DNA of 64,000 bases from Chelonoidis abingdonii. Taxonomy: Eukaryota > Chordata > Testudines > Testudinidae. The notes beneath the pieces are model-generated. The model made no database searches and was not told where the DNA came from. It saw only the letters and a list, made by a program, of their open reading frames with translations. Position numbers and translations under genes: made by a program. Positions within the stretch are counted from its first letter, which is position 1, and every line of letters begins with the position of its first letter. The stretch is taken from NCBI RefSeq assembly GCF_003597395.2, contig NC_133774.1, positions 33,851,568 through 33,915,567 of the forward strand. The letters are read 5' to 3'. This document shows, piece by piece, positions 46,873-57,487 of the stretch.

Positions 46873-47056
46873 ATCTGGAAGCGGCGTGGGCTGAGGACAT
46901 ACTGGCCGCCACTTCCAGCAGCTCTCATTGGCCAAGAGCAGTGATCCGCTGGGATCCACGATCGGCCGAACCTGCGGACGCTGCAGGTACACAAACCGGC
47001 TCAGCCTGCCAAGGGCTTTCACTGCACAAGCAGCGGAACAAATTTGGGAACCACTG
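46873..47056. mobile_element. Truncated palindromic hAT-type MITE
   Basis: It ends TTTGGGAACCACTG (inverted CAGTGGTTCCCAAA), a hAT-type terminus. Internally GGAAGCGGCGTGGGC, ACTTCCAGCAGCTCTCATTG and GATCGGCCGAACCTGCGGAC are present. From memory the complete element is a mirror of these parts, so only one arm and part of the centre are kept here. GC-rich with CpG, unlike its surroundings. It abuts the Gypsy remnant. Confidence 0.6.
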
Positions 47057-47521
47057 TATTAGCATATAGGTTATTAATTATTGTTATTATTTCTCTTTTC
47101 CCCAAATCTCTCACTGGATGCTGTCTAATGCCCAAGTCAGCCTTTGAGCCTCAAGTGCCTCTTGTGACTTCTTCAAGGAAGGACTTGACTCCAGTGGTGC
47201 TGGCTTGAGGAGGTACATTAGACCAGACCCAGACCAGAATCTTTGGTTATCCAGATCTATGGAACAATATGAATCAATGACAGGAGAGAATGGGAACTGA
47301 TGTTCAGGAACAGATGCTCTGAAACATGCCATCAAACACAGATTAACCTGACCAACCAACTTTAAAGTGACAGGACTCTCTCTGTCACATCTGTCTGTCC
47401 TGCCCCAGCTCAGTCTCTCCACTCACTCTTGGCTTCTCTCAGTCCCAGTTTTCTTCCATCCCTGTGGCTGCCTTTCTCCTCAACCTCTTTCTCTCAGTTA
47501 ACTCCCAGATTCTCTCTTTCT
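47057..47521. other. Unassigned DNA, partly pyrimidine-rich
   Basis: There is a CT-rich stretch on the plus strand from about 47395 to 47521. The 103-residue frame on the minus strand at 47111-47422 is its low-complexity complement. No exon. Confidence 0.4.
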
Positions 47522-47770
47522 CAGGGCTTGTCTACACTTTCAGTGCTGCAGTGGCACAGCTGCAGCACTTAGTGAAGATGCTACCTATGCTGACGGGAGA
47601 GCTTCTCCAATCAGTGTAGGTCTCCACCTCTCTGAAAGGAGGTAGTTATGTTGACGGGAGAAGTCCTCCAATCAAAATAGTGCTATCTGCACTGGGAGTT
47701 CGGTAGGTATAACTGTGTCACCCAAGGGACATCATTATACTGACATAAGTTTGTGGTGTAGACTGTAAGT
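47522..47770. mobile_element. hAT-type MITE (CAGGGCTTGTCTACACT group)
   Basis: It starts CAGGGCTTGTCTACACTTTC. The right side has GTGGTGTAGACTGTAAGT, a damaged inverted copy. Possible duplications CTCTTTCT (47514-47521) and CTCACTCT (47771-47778) match at six of eight bases, but they lie in CT-rich sequence where chance matches are likely. Repeats inside: GACGGGAGA...TCCAATCA occurs twice (47599 and 47654). Confidence 0.55.
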
Positions 47771-49179
47771 CTCACTCTCTCTCCCAGGCTTCCCCCTGCC
47801 TGCCTCCATTCCTCACCATCCCCCTTGTTCTCCTCCAATTGTCACTTCCTCTTCCCCAAAGGGCAGAGGCAATCTTCTCCCACTTTATCAGAGAGGGACT
47901 ACCTCCTTTCCCTAGAACAAGGGCAGAGAATTCATCCTGAACACCCCTAAATCATATAACCTTTACAATATTTACACTGCCCCTCAGAGGAAGTCATTCC
48001 CCTCTTTCTATTACTAATTCAGTTTATTTGTGTTAAATCCCCTTGCTTTTTGTTCATAGACTAGCCACGAAAGGGAGAGACTTTTAAATGACTTGGCTGG
48101 AGGGACAAGTCATAGGAAGAGGCAGGCAATGATAGAGGTGGAGTGGCCATCAGCTGTAGATCCCAGTGGAAAAAAAAAGAGCTGCCATGCCACACCTGGC
48201 TACGAGGAAGCACCAACACTGAGCTAACCCTTTCACAGGTAGAGTATTTTATTGGGTAAGAATCTGATTCCTTATATAGAAAAAAATATATAAAAGAAGT
48301 CCTATTGTAGTGATTCCACCTTGTGTAGAAACATACCTCCCCTCCCCCATCCCCGCTCCATACACAGCTCTACGTCATTCCTGCAGAAACTTTAAGATTC
48401 TTTAAAAGTACGTTCAAAATTAGGTGAAGGGTAAAATTATGAATTTCCCACTTGGAAGAAAGTGGCTTAAATTCTATCCAATTATTTTCCATGGCAACCA
48501 GCTAAACACAAAAGGGCTGGAATGGATGTAGAGTACAGCCTCTATAATCATCACTGTATGTCCTTCAAATCATGGATATGCAGCACCACTATCCCCATCT
48601 ACTTCAGGGCCATAAGCCTACACGGTAATTACATGCTTTGGAACACTCCACTTAAGTGCATCAATAATATAGTGAGTGAACACATTCTTTAATTCTGCAC
48701 CTGTAAATTGGACAAAAAATAATAATAAAGATTCTCTATCAGAAAACTGAAAAAAAGAAATTAGATGACTACATTACTTTTTAACCTGCTCTATGGTATA
48801 TCTTTTTAAAGTCCAGTAGAATGCTAATTTGAAATTTCTTATCAATAATCAATGCACACAAACTATGCTGATGGAAGCCCTGTGTCCTGAAGACTGAGAA
48901 AGAAGGGAGCTCAGTGCTGTTTCCTGTGTGAAATGGGAGAATGGCATCCCAGAACTGCTTACAAATTGCAGATGGACACAGGCTCCACTGGAGAGGCCTT
49001 TGTTGGAGAGCAGAGAGAGCTGACTGAATGGGCTAGACCTCATTTACATTTCTGTTTTGGGATGACTTGGGTCATTTTGGTTAAAATCCAGTTAAGTTTT
49101 GAGTTTGGGGGCAATAAAATGCAATTGACCATCTTGGGAAGTACAAGAATAAGATATCAACATTGAATGCACCTGGGTA
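47771..49179. other. Unassigned non-coding DNA
   Basis: CT-rich to about 47870, then AT-rich. No exon. Parts of 48849-49170 may belong to the LTR remnant that follows, but I cannot show it. Confidence 0.4.
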
Positions 49180-49983
49180 ACCCTGACTGAGACTGCTGTC
49201 AGGTGCATTTGGGGAAAGGAGCTGAAGCTGAAGCTAAGCAAGGAAGAGAGAAAGGAGAAAAGTCCTCTTTGGTGGTAAGAACTGATCCCCCACTAAGATC
49301 CGAGTGAAATTGCTGGTGGGGAGAGTACAAACTAGGAGCAGGTCATGGTGACGAAGGGCACCAGTGGCAGGAGCAACTTCTGTAAAGCAACAGACAGTGC
49401 AGAATGGTGGCAGAGCTAGGCAGCTTGGGCTGAAACTCCAGACAGAGCAGCATACCCAAGGTCCTTTGGTGCTGGCCTCCTTACTCAGGAATTAAAGGTG
49501 AAACAACTCCAGCTGGGTTAGGTAGTAAAGCCCCCAGAGCAGCCCAGGCAGCACGGACCTGCTAGAATCACTGGAATCCCCAGGCCAAAACAGCTAACTG
49601 AGCAGGGAGCTGGGAATGAGGGAAGTGGCCAGAACAGGGACTGAGGTTAGTACTATTGTTAAGACACCCTTGAGAGGTGGGACTCTTACATCATTGAATT
49701 TGGTAACTTGTTAATTGCCGAGTTTCTCAAATGTATTCTGTTTTCTTCCCTGCTCCCCAACTCTCCCTAATCCATTTTTGTTGTTGTTTGTTGTAATCCC
49801 TGGACTCCGTGCTTGTGAGTGTGGAAGAATTGCCCATCCAAAGGAGCCCTGGACGGTTTAAGTAGTGTACCAGGTTTCTGGGTCGAGGCTCAAGCCGGTG
49901 TTAGTTAAGTCTTTAAGGAAACCCCTAGAAAATTGAACTTGGCCCTTTTTTTGCTGGCTCCACCACCTGGTAGAAGAGTTAGA
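49180..49983 (+). mobile_element. LTR remnant related to the 55911-57212 LTR
   Basis: The last 200 bases share words in the same order with 57030-57212: ACTCCGTGCTTG, CAGGT...CTGGGT, AACCCCTAGA, TTGAACTTGGCCCTT (TGAACCTGGCCCTT there) and AGAAGAGTTA (AGAAGGGTTA there). The earlier part is purine-rich like the other LTRs. The start is uncertain. The 3' end lies next to the CR1 element. Confidence 0.5.
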
Positions 49984-50043
49984 CTTATATAACTACTAGA
50001 GTTGTATTGAAAAAGCAAAAATAAATGGGAAATGCCTGATTAA

Positions 50044-51242
50044 GTGTCCGATCCTGCAAACAGCTGCAGCGGCACAGGAGCCAGCAAACAGAGCTGTAAA
50101 CAGGGGAGTTTGAGTGGTGCTTCTGTTGGAGGAGAAAATTTACAGGATTTAGGTGGGAAGCCTATGACAGATACAGAGGCAGCAGTTATAGTGACCCAAG
50201 CAGTGGAAGACACAATGAAGATGACTGTATGTGGAAACTGCGGCATGTACATGATCCTGGAGGGGGTACATGAGAAGAGTTTTGTCTGCATGAAGTGCTG
50301 CCTGATAGAGCAGATGGAAGAAAAGATCTGAGGATCCGAAATGCAGGTGGAAACTCTGGTTAAGTTTAGAAGGGGGTTCAAGCGGATGATGGAGCAAAGA
50401 CATGATGAGGCTGAAGGGAAAAGCTCAGACTTGCAGATGGAAGCAGGACTAAAGACTAAGAGAACCAGGCAGAGGAAAAGAGGGGCTAGTGAAGGAGCAA
50501 TAGAGCTCAGGAACAGGTTTGTGGAGTTGGAAAATGAAGCAGGGACACAGCAGGTGGTCGCCAAAGGTGAGAAGGCAAGGAAGAAGAGAAGAGCAGCTAA
50601 CCCTATAAGGAGAGGGGAAGAGTCAATGGAGATGACACCAAACATGAGGATATGGGTTGCAGAGGATTGCCAGGGTGAATAGGAATCAAGAGGACTTGCA
50701 GCCAAAGGGAACAGGGGATAGACCTGAGAATCGCACCGTCACCAGGAAAAGCAGGTCTACGTGATTCGGGCCTCCTTACTGAGAAGGATAGACAGGACTG
50801 TAACCAGAGCTGATCCAGAAAACAGAAGGGTGTGCTGTCTGCTGGGTGCTAAGATATGGGATGTGGACCTGAGGCTGAAGAGGATCCTAACAGGAGTGGG
50901 AAAGAATCTGCTGATTGTCCTTCATGCGGGAACAAATGATACAGCTAGATTCTCACTGGAACATATCAAGGGAGACTATGCCAGGCTGGGGAAGACACTT
51001 AGGGAAATCGAGGCTCAGTTGATAGTCAGTTGATAGTCAGGATTCTGCCTGTTACTAGAGAAAGGCAACAAAGATGTGACAAGATTATGGCGATCAACAG
51101 ATGGCTCAGGCAGTGGTGCTATAAGGAGGGCTTTGGGATGGATGGCCACTGGGAAGCATTCATGGACAGAGAACTGTTCTCTTGGGATGGATTTCACCTG
51201 AACAGGGAGGGAAATAGACTTCTAGGATGGAGGCTGGCGTAA
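50044..51242 (+). pseudogene. CR1 ORF1: zinc finger plus SGNH esterase (pseudogene)
   Basis: One frame reads from a GTG (probably a mutated ATG) at 50044. A C-X2-C-X15-C-X2-C finger lies at 50230-50298 (CGNCGMYM and CMKC), followed by a basic, charged middle with KTKRTRQRKRGAS. The esterase region starts near 50761: block I reads VIRASLLRRID, where GDS has become RAS but the serine stays; the block III HAGTND (50923-50940) and block V WDGFHLN (51184-51204) are intact. Premature stops occur at 50329 and 50680. An 11-bp tandem duplication (51019-51040) shifts the frame; beyond it the last 65 codons run to GWRLA and a stop at 51240. About 396 codons in all, without the duplication. The role is in RNA binding and, for the esterase, not settled. 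Confidence 0.82.
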
Positions 51243-51283
51243 CTGATTAAGAGATCTTTGAACTAGGAATTGGGGGGAGATGG

Positions 51284-54270
51284 TTGGGGGATGTCCAGGT
51301 AATCGCCACGCCGGATTTTAACATGGAGAGGGAAGAAAACAAGGCAAGAAAGGATACTATTATGGGTAGGAGAATGGACATAGGGAGGAAGGGTACTGTA
51401 GAAATAATTCTAAAAGGTGATACTGGTGGTAGAATGTCTGGGCCTAATCGAGTAAAGAACGTGAGTGAAGCCAAACAGAGAGAACTAAGATGTTTGTACA
51501 CCAATGCGAGAAGCCTAGGTAACAAAATGGAGGAACTAGAGTTACTGGTGCAGCAAGTGAAACCAGATATTGTAGGGGTAACAGAAACATGATGGAATTA
51601 GTAGCCATGACTGGAGTACAGGTATTCAGGGGTATGTGCTGTTTAGGAAAAACAGAAATAAAGGCAAAGGTGGTGGAGTAGTATTGTATATCAATGATGA
51701 GGTAAACTGTAAAGAAATAAGAAGGGATGGAATGGATAAGACAGAGTCTGTCTGGGCAAAAATCACATCGGGGAAGAAAGCTACTACAGCCTCCCCTGAG
51801 ATAGTGCTTGGAGTGTTATAGACCCCCAGGATCTGATTTGGATATGGATAGAGACCTGTTTAATGTTTTTAATGAAGTAAATACTAATGGGAATTGTGTA
51901 ATCATGGGAGACTTTAACTTCCCAGATATAGACTGGAGGACAAGTGCTAGTAATAATAATAGATTTTCCTAGATGTGATAGCTAATGGATTCCTTCACCA
52001 AGTAGCTGCTGAACCAACAAGAGGGGATGCCATTTTAGATTTGGTTTTGGTGAGTAGTGAGGACTCACTAGAAGAAATGGTGTAGGGACAACTTTGGTTC
52101 AAAAGGGATCATAACTAATTCAGTTTAAACTAAATGGTTAGGGATAAACAAAAATAGAGAGTGACTAGGCCCTTTTTGATTTAAAAAAAGGCATAAACTT
52201 AAAGAATTTAAGGAAATTAAGTTAGGGAAGTGGATTGAGCTGAAAGACTTGGGGATCGTCAAGTGGTAGAAATGGCTGGAACTACTCGAGAGCCACAGCA
52301 GTTGCATCAAAAGTATCAGAAGCCTGCATCCCAACAAAGGGGAAAAAATCATTAGGCAGGGTTGTAGACCAACTGCCGAGGTGAGCAAAGCATCTCCGAC
52401 GACGTGCATAGAAGAAAAAGCAGAAGGCCTACAAAGAATGGAAGATAGAGTGCCATCAGAACAAAAAGCTACCTTGATAAGTCGAGAACAGTAGGAATAA
52501 GGGAGAAAGGGCAAAAGCCATCGTGTAGAGTCGGAGCGGCCCTTGCCAACTCAGGGAAGGGAATTAGGAAACCATAGAGATAAAGGGTTCTATAGCCACG
52601 TAAATAAGAAAAATAAGAAAGAAGAAGTCGGGACCACTAAAACTACTGAGGTCTGGAAGTGGTAATTAAAGGATAATGTAGAGAAATAGCCCATATCCTA
52701 AACAAATACTTTGCCTCAGTCTTAATGAGTCTAATGAGAAGCTTAGGGATAATGGTAGGATGACAAATGGGAATGAGGATATGGAGGTAGATTTACACAT
52801 CCGAGTAGAAGCCAACACTCGAACACATTAATGGACAAAATCAGGGGACCCAGATAATCTCATCCAAGAATATTAAAGGAACTGGCACATGAAATTGTAA
52901 GCTCATTAGCAAGAATTTTAATGAAACTGTAAACTCAAGGTTGTGCCTTATGAGTGGAGAATGCTAACATAGTTCCTATCTTTAAGAAAGGGGAAAAGGT
53001 GTGGCCGCAAAGTACAGGCCGTTAGTTTGACATCTTGTAGTTATCTGCAAGGTCTTGGGAAGAAAATGAAGAAAAAGTAGTCCAGGACAATTGAAGTCAA
53101 TGTCATTGGACAAAATACAACATGGTTTACAATAGGAGATTGTGCCAAACCATACACTGGATCTCCTTCTTGAGAAAGATAACAGATTTTTTTAGACAAA
53201 GGAAATGCAGTGGATCTAAATTTACCTTGATTTCAGTAAGGCAGTTGATATGGATCCACATGGGTGAATTATTAGCTTATTGGAAAGGTGGGGATCAATA
53301 TGAAAATTAAAGGTGCGCATAAGGAACGAGTTAAAAGAGGAAACGTACAAACGGGTCGTACTGAAAGGTGATTGTCACGTGGAGGGAGGTTATAGTGGAG
53401 TTCCCTGCAGGGATCGGTTGTGGGACCAAATCTTTATTACTGACCCTGTGGCCCACAAAACAGTGGGAATGTGCTAATAAAGTTTGCGGATGACACAAAG
53501 CTGGAGTATTGCCAATACAGAGAAGGACTGGGATATACATACAGGAAGATCTGAATGACCTGTGTAAACTGGAGTAATACTGATAAGGATGAATAATAGT
53601 GAAAAGTGCAAGGTTATGAATTTAGAGATTAATAACAGAACTATTGTTATAAGCTGGGGAGGGCATCAGTTGGAAGTAAACAGAGGAGAGAGAAGAACCT
53701 CGCCATATTGATTGATGTACAGATGATTATGAGCTGCCAATTGATATGGCCATGAAAAAAGCTAAGCAGTCTTGGGATGCATCAGAGGAAGTATTCCAGT
53801 AGAGATAGAGATGTTAGGTACCGTTATACAAGGCGACCTGTGAGACCTCATCTGTGAAATACTGTGTGCAGTTGGTCTCCCATGTTTAAAAGGATGAATT
53901 CAAATTCACTGGAACAGGTACAGAGAAGGGCTACTAGGATGATCTGAGGAATGGAAGACCTGTCTTACGAGCTTATCCAAAAGCTTGGCTTATTTAGCCT
54001 AACCGAAGAAGGCTGGAGGGAGATATGATTGCTCTCTATAAATAATCAGAGGATAAATCAGGGAGGGAGAGGAATTATTAAAGTTCAGTACATGTGGACA
54101 CAACAATGGATATAAACTGGCTATCAGGAAGTTTAGACTGAAAGTAGACGAAGGTTTCTAACCATCAGAGGAGTGAGTTTTGGAACAGCCTTCCAAGAGG
54201 AGCAGTAGGGGCAAAAGACATATCTGGCTTCAAGACTAAGCTTGATAAATTTATGGAGGGGATGGTATAA
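51284..54270 (+). pseudogene. CR1 ORF2: endonuclease and reverse transcriptase (pseudogene)
   Basis: ORF2 begins after ORF1. The endonuclease has RCLYTNARSLGNKMEEL, PDIVGVTET (then a stop in place of Trp), GGGVVLYINDEV and IMGDFNFPDIDW (51901-51936, the GDFN motif). The reverse transcriptase is much more decayed: ANIVPIFKKGEK near 52965, KFADDTKL (53480-53503) with the catalytic FADD intact, and the C-terminal FWNSLPRGAVGAKDISGF and LDKFMEGMV before a stop at 54268-54270. Numerous stops, shifts and single-base losses lie between 51960 and 53450. The length of about 995 codons is what is expected for a CR1 ORF2. Confidence 0.85.
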
Positions 54271-54709
54271 TGGGATAACCTAATTTTGGCAATTAATTCA
54301 TCTTTGACTTCTAGCGGTAAATATGTCCAATGACTTGTGATGGGATGTTAGATGGAGTGGGATCTGGGTTACTACAGAGAATTCTTTCCTGGGTGGCTGG
54401 CTGGTGAGTCTTCCCCACATTCTCAGGGATTAGCTGATCGCCATATTTGGGGTCAGGAAGGAATTTTCCTCCAGGGCAGATTGGCAGAAGCCCTGGGGAT
54501 TTTTCACTTTCCTCTGCAGCATGGGGCATGGGTCACTTGCTGGAAGATTCTCTGCACCTTGAAGTCTTTAAACCATGATTTGAGGACTTCAGTGGCTCAG
54601 ATACAGGTTTGATACAGGAGTGAGTGGGTGAGATTCTGTGGCCTGCACTGTGCAGGAGGTCAGATTAGATGATCATAGTGGTCCCTTCTGACCCTAAAGT
54701 CTATGATTC

Positions 54710-55906
54710 ACCCCACAGGTTAGCAAGATTCTAGAAGGCCAATAAAAAATAATGTAAAGTATTATTTTAAAAAAAACAAACAACCTCATGATTTTTAAGA
54801 CCATCCTGTGATTTTGGTAACTTGACTCATGACTTTTGTATGTTTGGTGCTAGTGATTCTACTTTTCAGTCATTACAGTTAACATAACAGACATTATGAA
54901 AGGAAGAAAACAATGGAAAGGTTTCCAACTATATATCTCTCAACAGTATCTTACAGCTACAGTTACAAAAAAAAAAGTAAGTGAATTTTTATAAATGAAC
55001 TTTTTGGTAAGTTTTCAGCGCACAAAATTTAGAGAATTCTTTCAATGATGTTTTTAAAAAATATTTAAAGTTTTTAAAAATTCCAAAAATTAGATTTACA
55101 AAAAATCATTTTTTCAGGATTTTTTTTAAAAATAGGCTTTTTAAACTAAAATTAATTTTGTCTGAAAAATATCAAACATTTCTATTAGCTGTAGATGCAT
55201 CTCAGGTGGCAGAATCTCAGCTATCTGCCCAATGCTTCACGATGGATTTGAAGCATGAGGGAAAACATTATAATTTTATGAGGCAATCTGAACTCCCTGT
55301 AAAAGTAATGTGTGCAAAATAATTGAATTTTTCACAATTAGGCAACAAGCAAAACATTTTGTGCTTTCACTTCAGATAGCTTACTGCTTCTAATCAAAAT
55401 GGAACTCAATTTTCTTAGATGAGCACACAAATTAAAAAAAATACCCTTTTAGTCTGGAAAGTGTGCATTCATTGTGTGTGTAAACATGCTGACCACTGTG
55501 GTTTGTTCTTAGGCAGGATTTCACCGTTTTTCACTTTTGTAAAAATCTATGTTTGAGCACAAGTAGAAGGATAACACCAGAATCCACATTCTCATGAAAA
55601 TCTCCATTTTTGAAGAAAAAATATCAAAGTAATAATAGTAGTAATAGTTTACACGCGTGTCCCATTACATTCTGAATGATCCCCAAACAGTTCAGAAGCT
55701 ATATACTACAGCATCACCAAATGTCCGTGTACTTGCAGGAGGTGAGACGACATGATCACAATGGTCCCTTCTTGCTTTACAGTTTAAGAATGTGTTTCTA
55801 AAGTGGAGTGCAGCAACCAAATAGACACTACACACTGCAAATGGGTCAGAAACTGTGGCCAAGGATCCCAAGGTAAACTTATTTTCCAAAAAGTACTACA
55901 GGATTG
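54710..55906. other. Unassigned AT-rich DNA
   Basis: Strongly A/T-rich (for example 55010-55200), with no exon and no repeat recognised. Short A-runs and T-runs only. Confidence 0.45.
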
Positions 55907-55910
55907 TTTA

Positions 55911-57212
55911 TGTAAGCAGAGTCAGGATAAGCTCTACCCTGACATCTGGTGGTGAATTGTGGTGAGTTGTAGAAAAGAACTTCAGGGGCTGATCTTGTTT
56001 GCATAGGCACACCCACCCTGCCTAGCATGAGCCCACAGCAGCTCAAATGGTCACTTTGGCTGCTGTGGGATCCCCAGTTTCTCTGTTATTGGGGCAAGAA
56101 GAATAAAGTGTTGTTACCCTGATTATGTGAATCAAGGCCAGTGGAACTGTTTTTATGACAAAGGGACTCACCATCAACTAAGTAGCACTCATTAGACAAG
56201 GAACATGTTCCTTGAGAGAGAGGGTGGGGACAGGTGTGGTATGGGCTTCTTCTGAGGGCCTGAAATATCAATCCTCTCCTCTCTCTACTGTGGAATATCA
56301 GGGCTAATTTTAATTCAGTTAAGAGTCTAGTTACAGGCTGCTGAGCTGAATTTACTTTGGGCTAATGGTGCACCAGCACTGAGGCTCCCCTACTACAAGC
56401 TGAAATAACTAAAGGGCCAAAATTACTAAGAGCTGAAATCACAGTGCTGCTGGGAGGGTGCTGAAGATACGTTTTTGAGCAGCTGGCGGAGCAGAGCAGT
56501 TTGCAGGATGACTGGAGCGACTCACAGGACAGCTGGTGGAGCAGAGAGACTGGCGGAACGGACCAGTTTGTGGAACGGCTGGAGCAGCTCATGGGATGGC
56601 TGGTGGAGCGGAGCGGCTGGTAGAGTGGCTCATGGTGAAGGCTGCAGCAGAACCCCATGGAGAGGTGAGGCAGTCAGCCTCGGACCATGTAAGGTGCCCC
56701 TTAACACTGCTGCACCCCCTCCTGCAAGCTGGAAGGTAAAACTCTGCAGATAAACTTTTTAACTCTGGGGCTGCACTGACCAAGGACAGAGACTTTTGGG
56801 TTGTTGGACTTTTGGGTGATTTTTGAGTTGCTGCACTCAAGAGACTTTTGAGTCTTTGGGTGATTTTTTTGGGTTGCTGGACTTAAGACCCTGAGTGGAA
56901 AAGGATACTGCCAAACTTACTTGGGGGTGGGTCTTTTGCTTATGGTTTGTGTTATGAATCCTGTTTGTGGTGTTTCACCAACATAATGCCACATTGTTTC
57001 CCTCCTTTATTAAAAGGATTTTGCTACACTCAGACTCCGTGCTTGCTAGAGGGGACGTGTTGCCTTTTAGAGGTGCCCGGAGGTGGTATGTAATTGTCTC
57101 AGGTCACTGGGTGGGGGCTCGAGCAGGATTTGCATTGTGTTATTGAAACAGAACCCCTAGATACTGAACCTGGCCCTTGTTGCTGCCAACTCAGATGGGC
57201 AGAAGGGTTACA
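55911..57212 (+). mobile_element. Long solo LTR (TGTAA...TTACA)
   Basis: The 1,302-bp unit begins TGTAAGCAGAGTCAGGA and ends GCAGAAGGGTTACA. A 4-bp flank TTTA (55907-55910) compares with TTCA (57213-57216), three of four. It is GC- and purine-rich from 56380 to 56730, with CAGCTGG/GGAGCAG/GTGGAG words repeated. The 98-residue minus-strand frame and two plus-strand frames there have low complexity and no domain. It shares its last 200 bases with the LTR remnant at 49180-49983. It is followed by no pol sequence, so it is taken as a solo LTR. Confidence 0.65.
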
Positions 57213-57374
57213 TTCACATCCATGAATTGCTGACATGACATTGGTTTTTCAGGTCTCATTCAAGAGATGTGTAACCACTGCTTATTATACTGATCACAGT
57301 CCTTTCACTGTTATTTTGTGCTCCCTCTTTACTCATCTATTAATTGTGTCCATCTGTTGTCTCATCTTTTTCTT

Positions 57375-57487
57375 AGATTGAAGCTTTTGGGCAGAAACTG
57401 TCTTTTTCACCTGTGGTTGTACAGCACCTAGCGCAATAGGCTCTAGGTGCTACCATAATAATAGTGAATAATTATTAATAATAATAT
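57375..57487 (+). mobile_element. LINE-like 3' tail (L3/CR1-type)
   Basis: It reads AGATTGAAGCTTTTGGGCAG, then GTACAGCACCTAGCGCAATA and CTAGGTGCTACCATAATAAT, ending in TAATAATA repeats. The same tail follows the MIR-like SINE at 14640-14755. Only the 3' end is present. Confidence 0.55.

Larger units (their letters stand above)
49985..54709 (+). mobile_element. Nearly full-length CR1 LINE with both ORFs
   Basis: About 4.7 kb runs from just before ORF1 to the CR1 3' end (CTAAAGTCTATGATTCA). The order is ORF1 with a zinc finger and an SGNH esterase domain, then ORF2 with an endonuclease, reverse transcriptase and C-terminal region, then a 3' UTR of about 440 bp. Most CR1 copies in genomes are truncated at the 5' end; all other copies in this window are. 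The copy is dead, with stops in ORF1 and many small deletions in ORF2, especially from 52090 to 53500. The exact 5' boundary is not visible; a LTR remnant ends at about 49983. Confidence 0.85.

Noticed and set aside
50040..50705. The longest open frame of the window, 221 residues on the minus strand
   Set aside because: It lies antisense to the CR1 ORF1 pseudogene, has a serine/leucine/cysteine-rich composition typical of a complement of a charged coding strand, and has no domain.
53122..53310. Separate small gene of 62 residues
   Set aside because: It is a frame within the decayed RT part of CR1 ORF2.
56362..56840. Frames of 67-98 residues on both strands
   Set aside because: They arise from the repeated GGAGCAG/CTGGTGG units of the LTR, with no domain.
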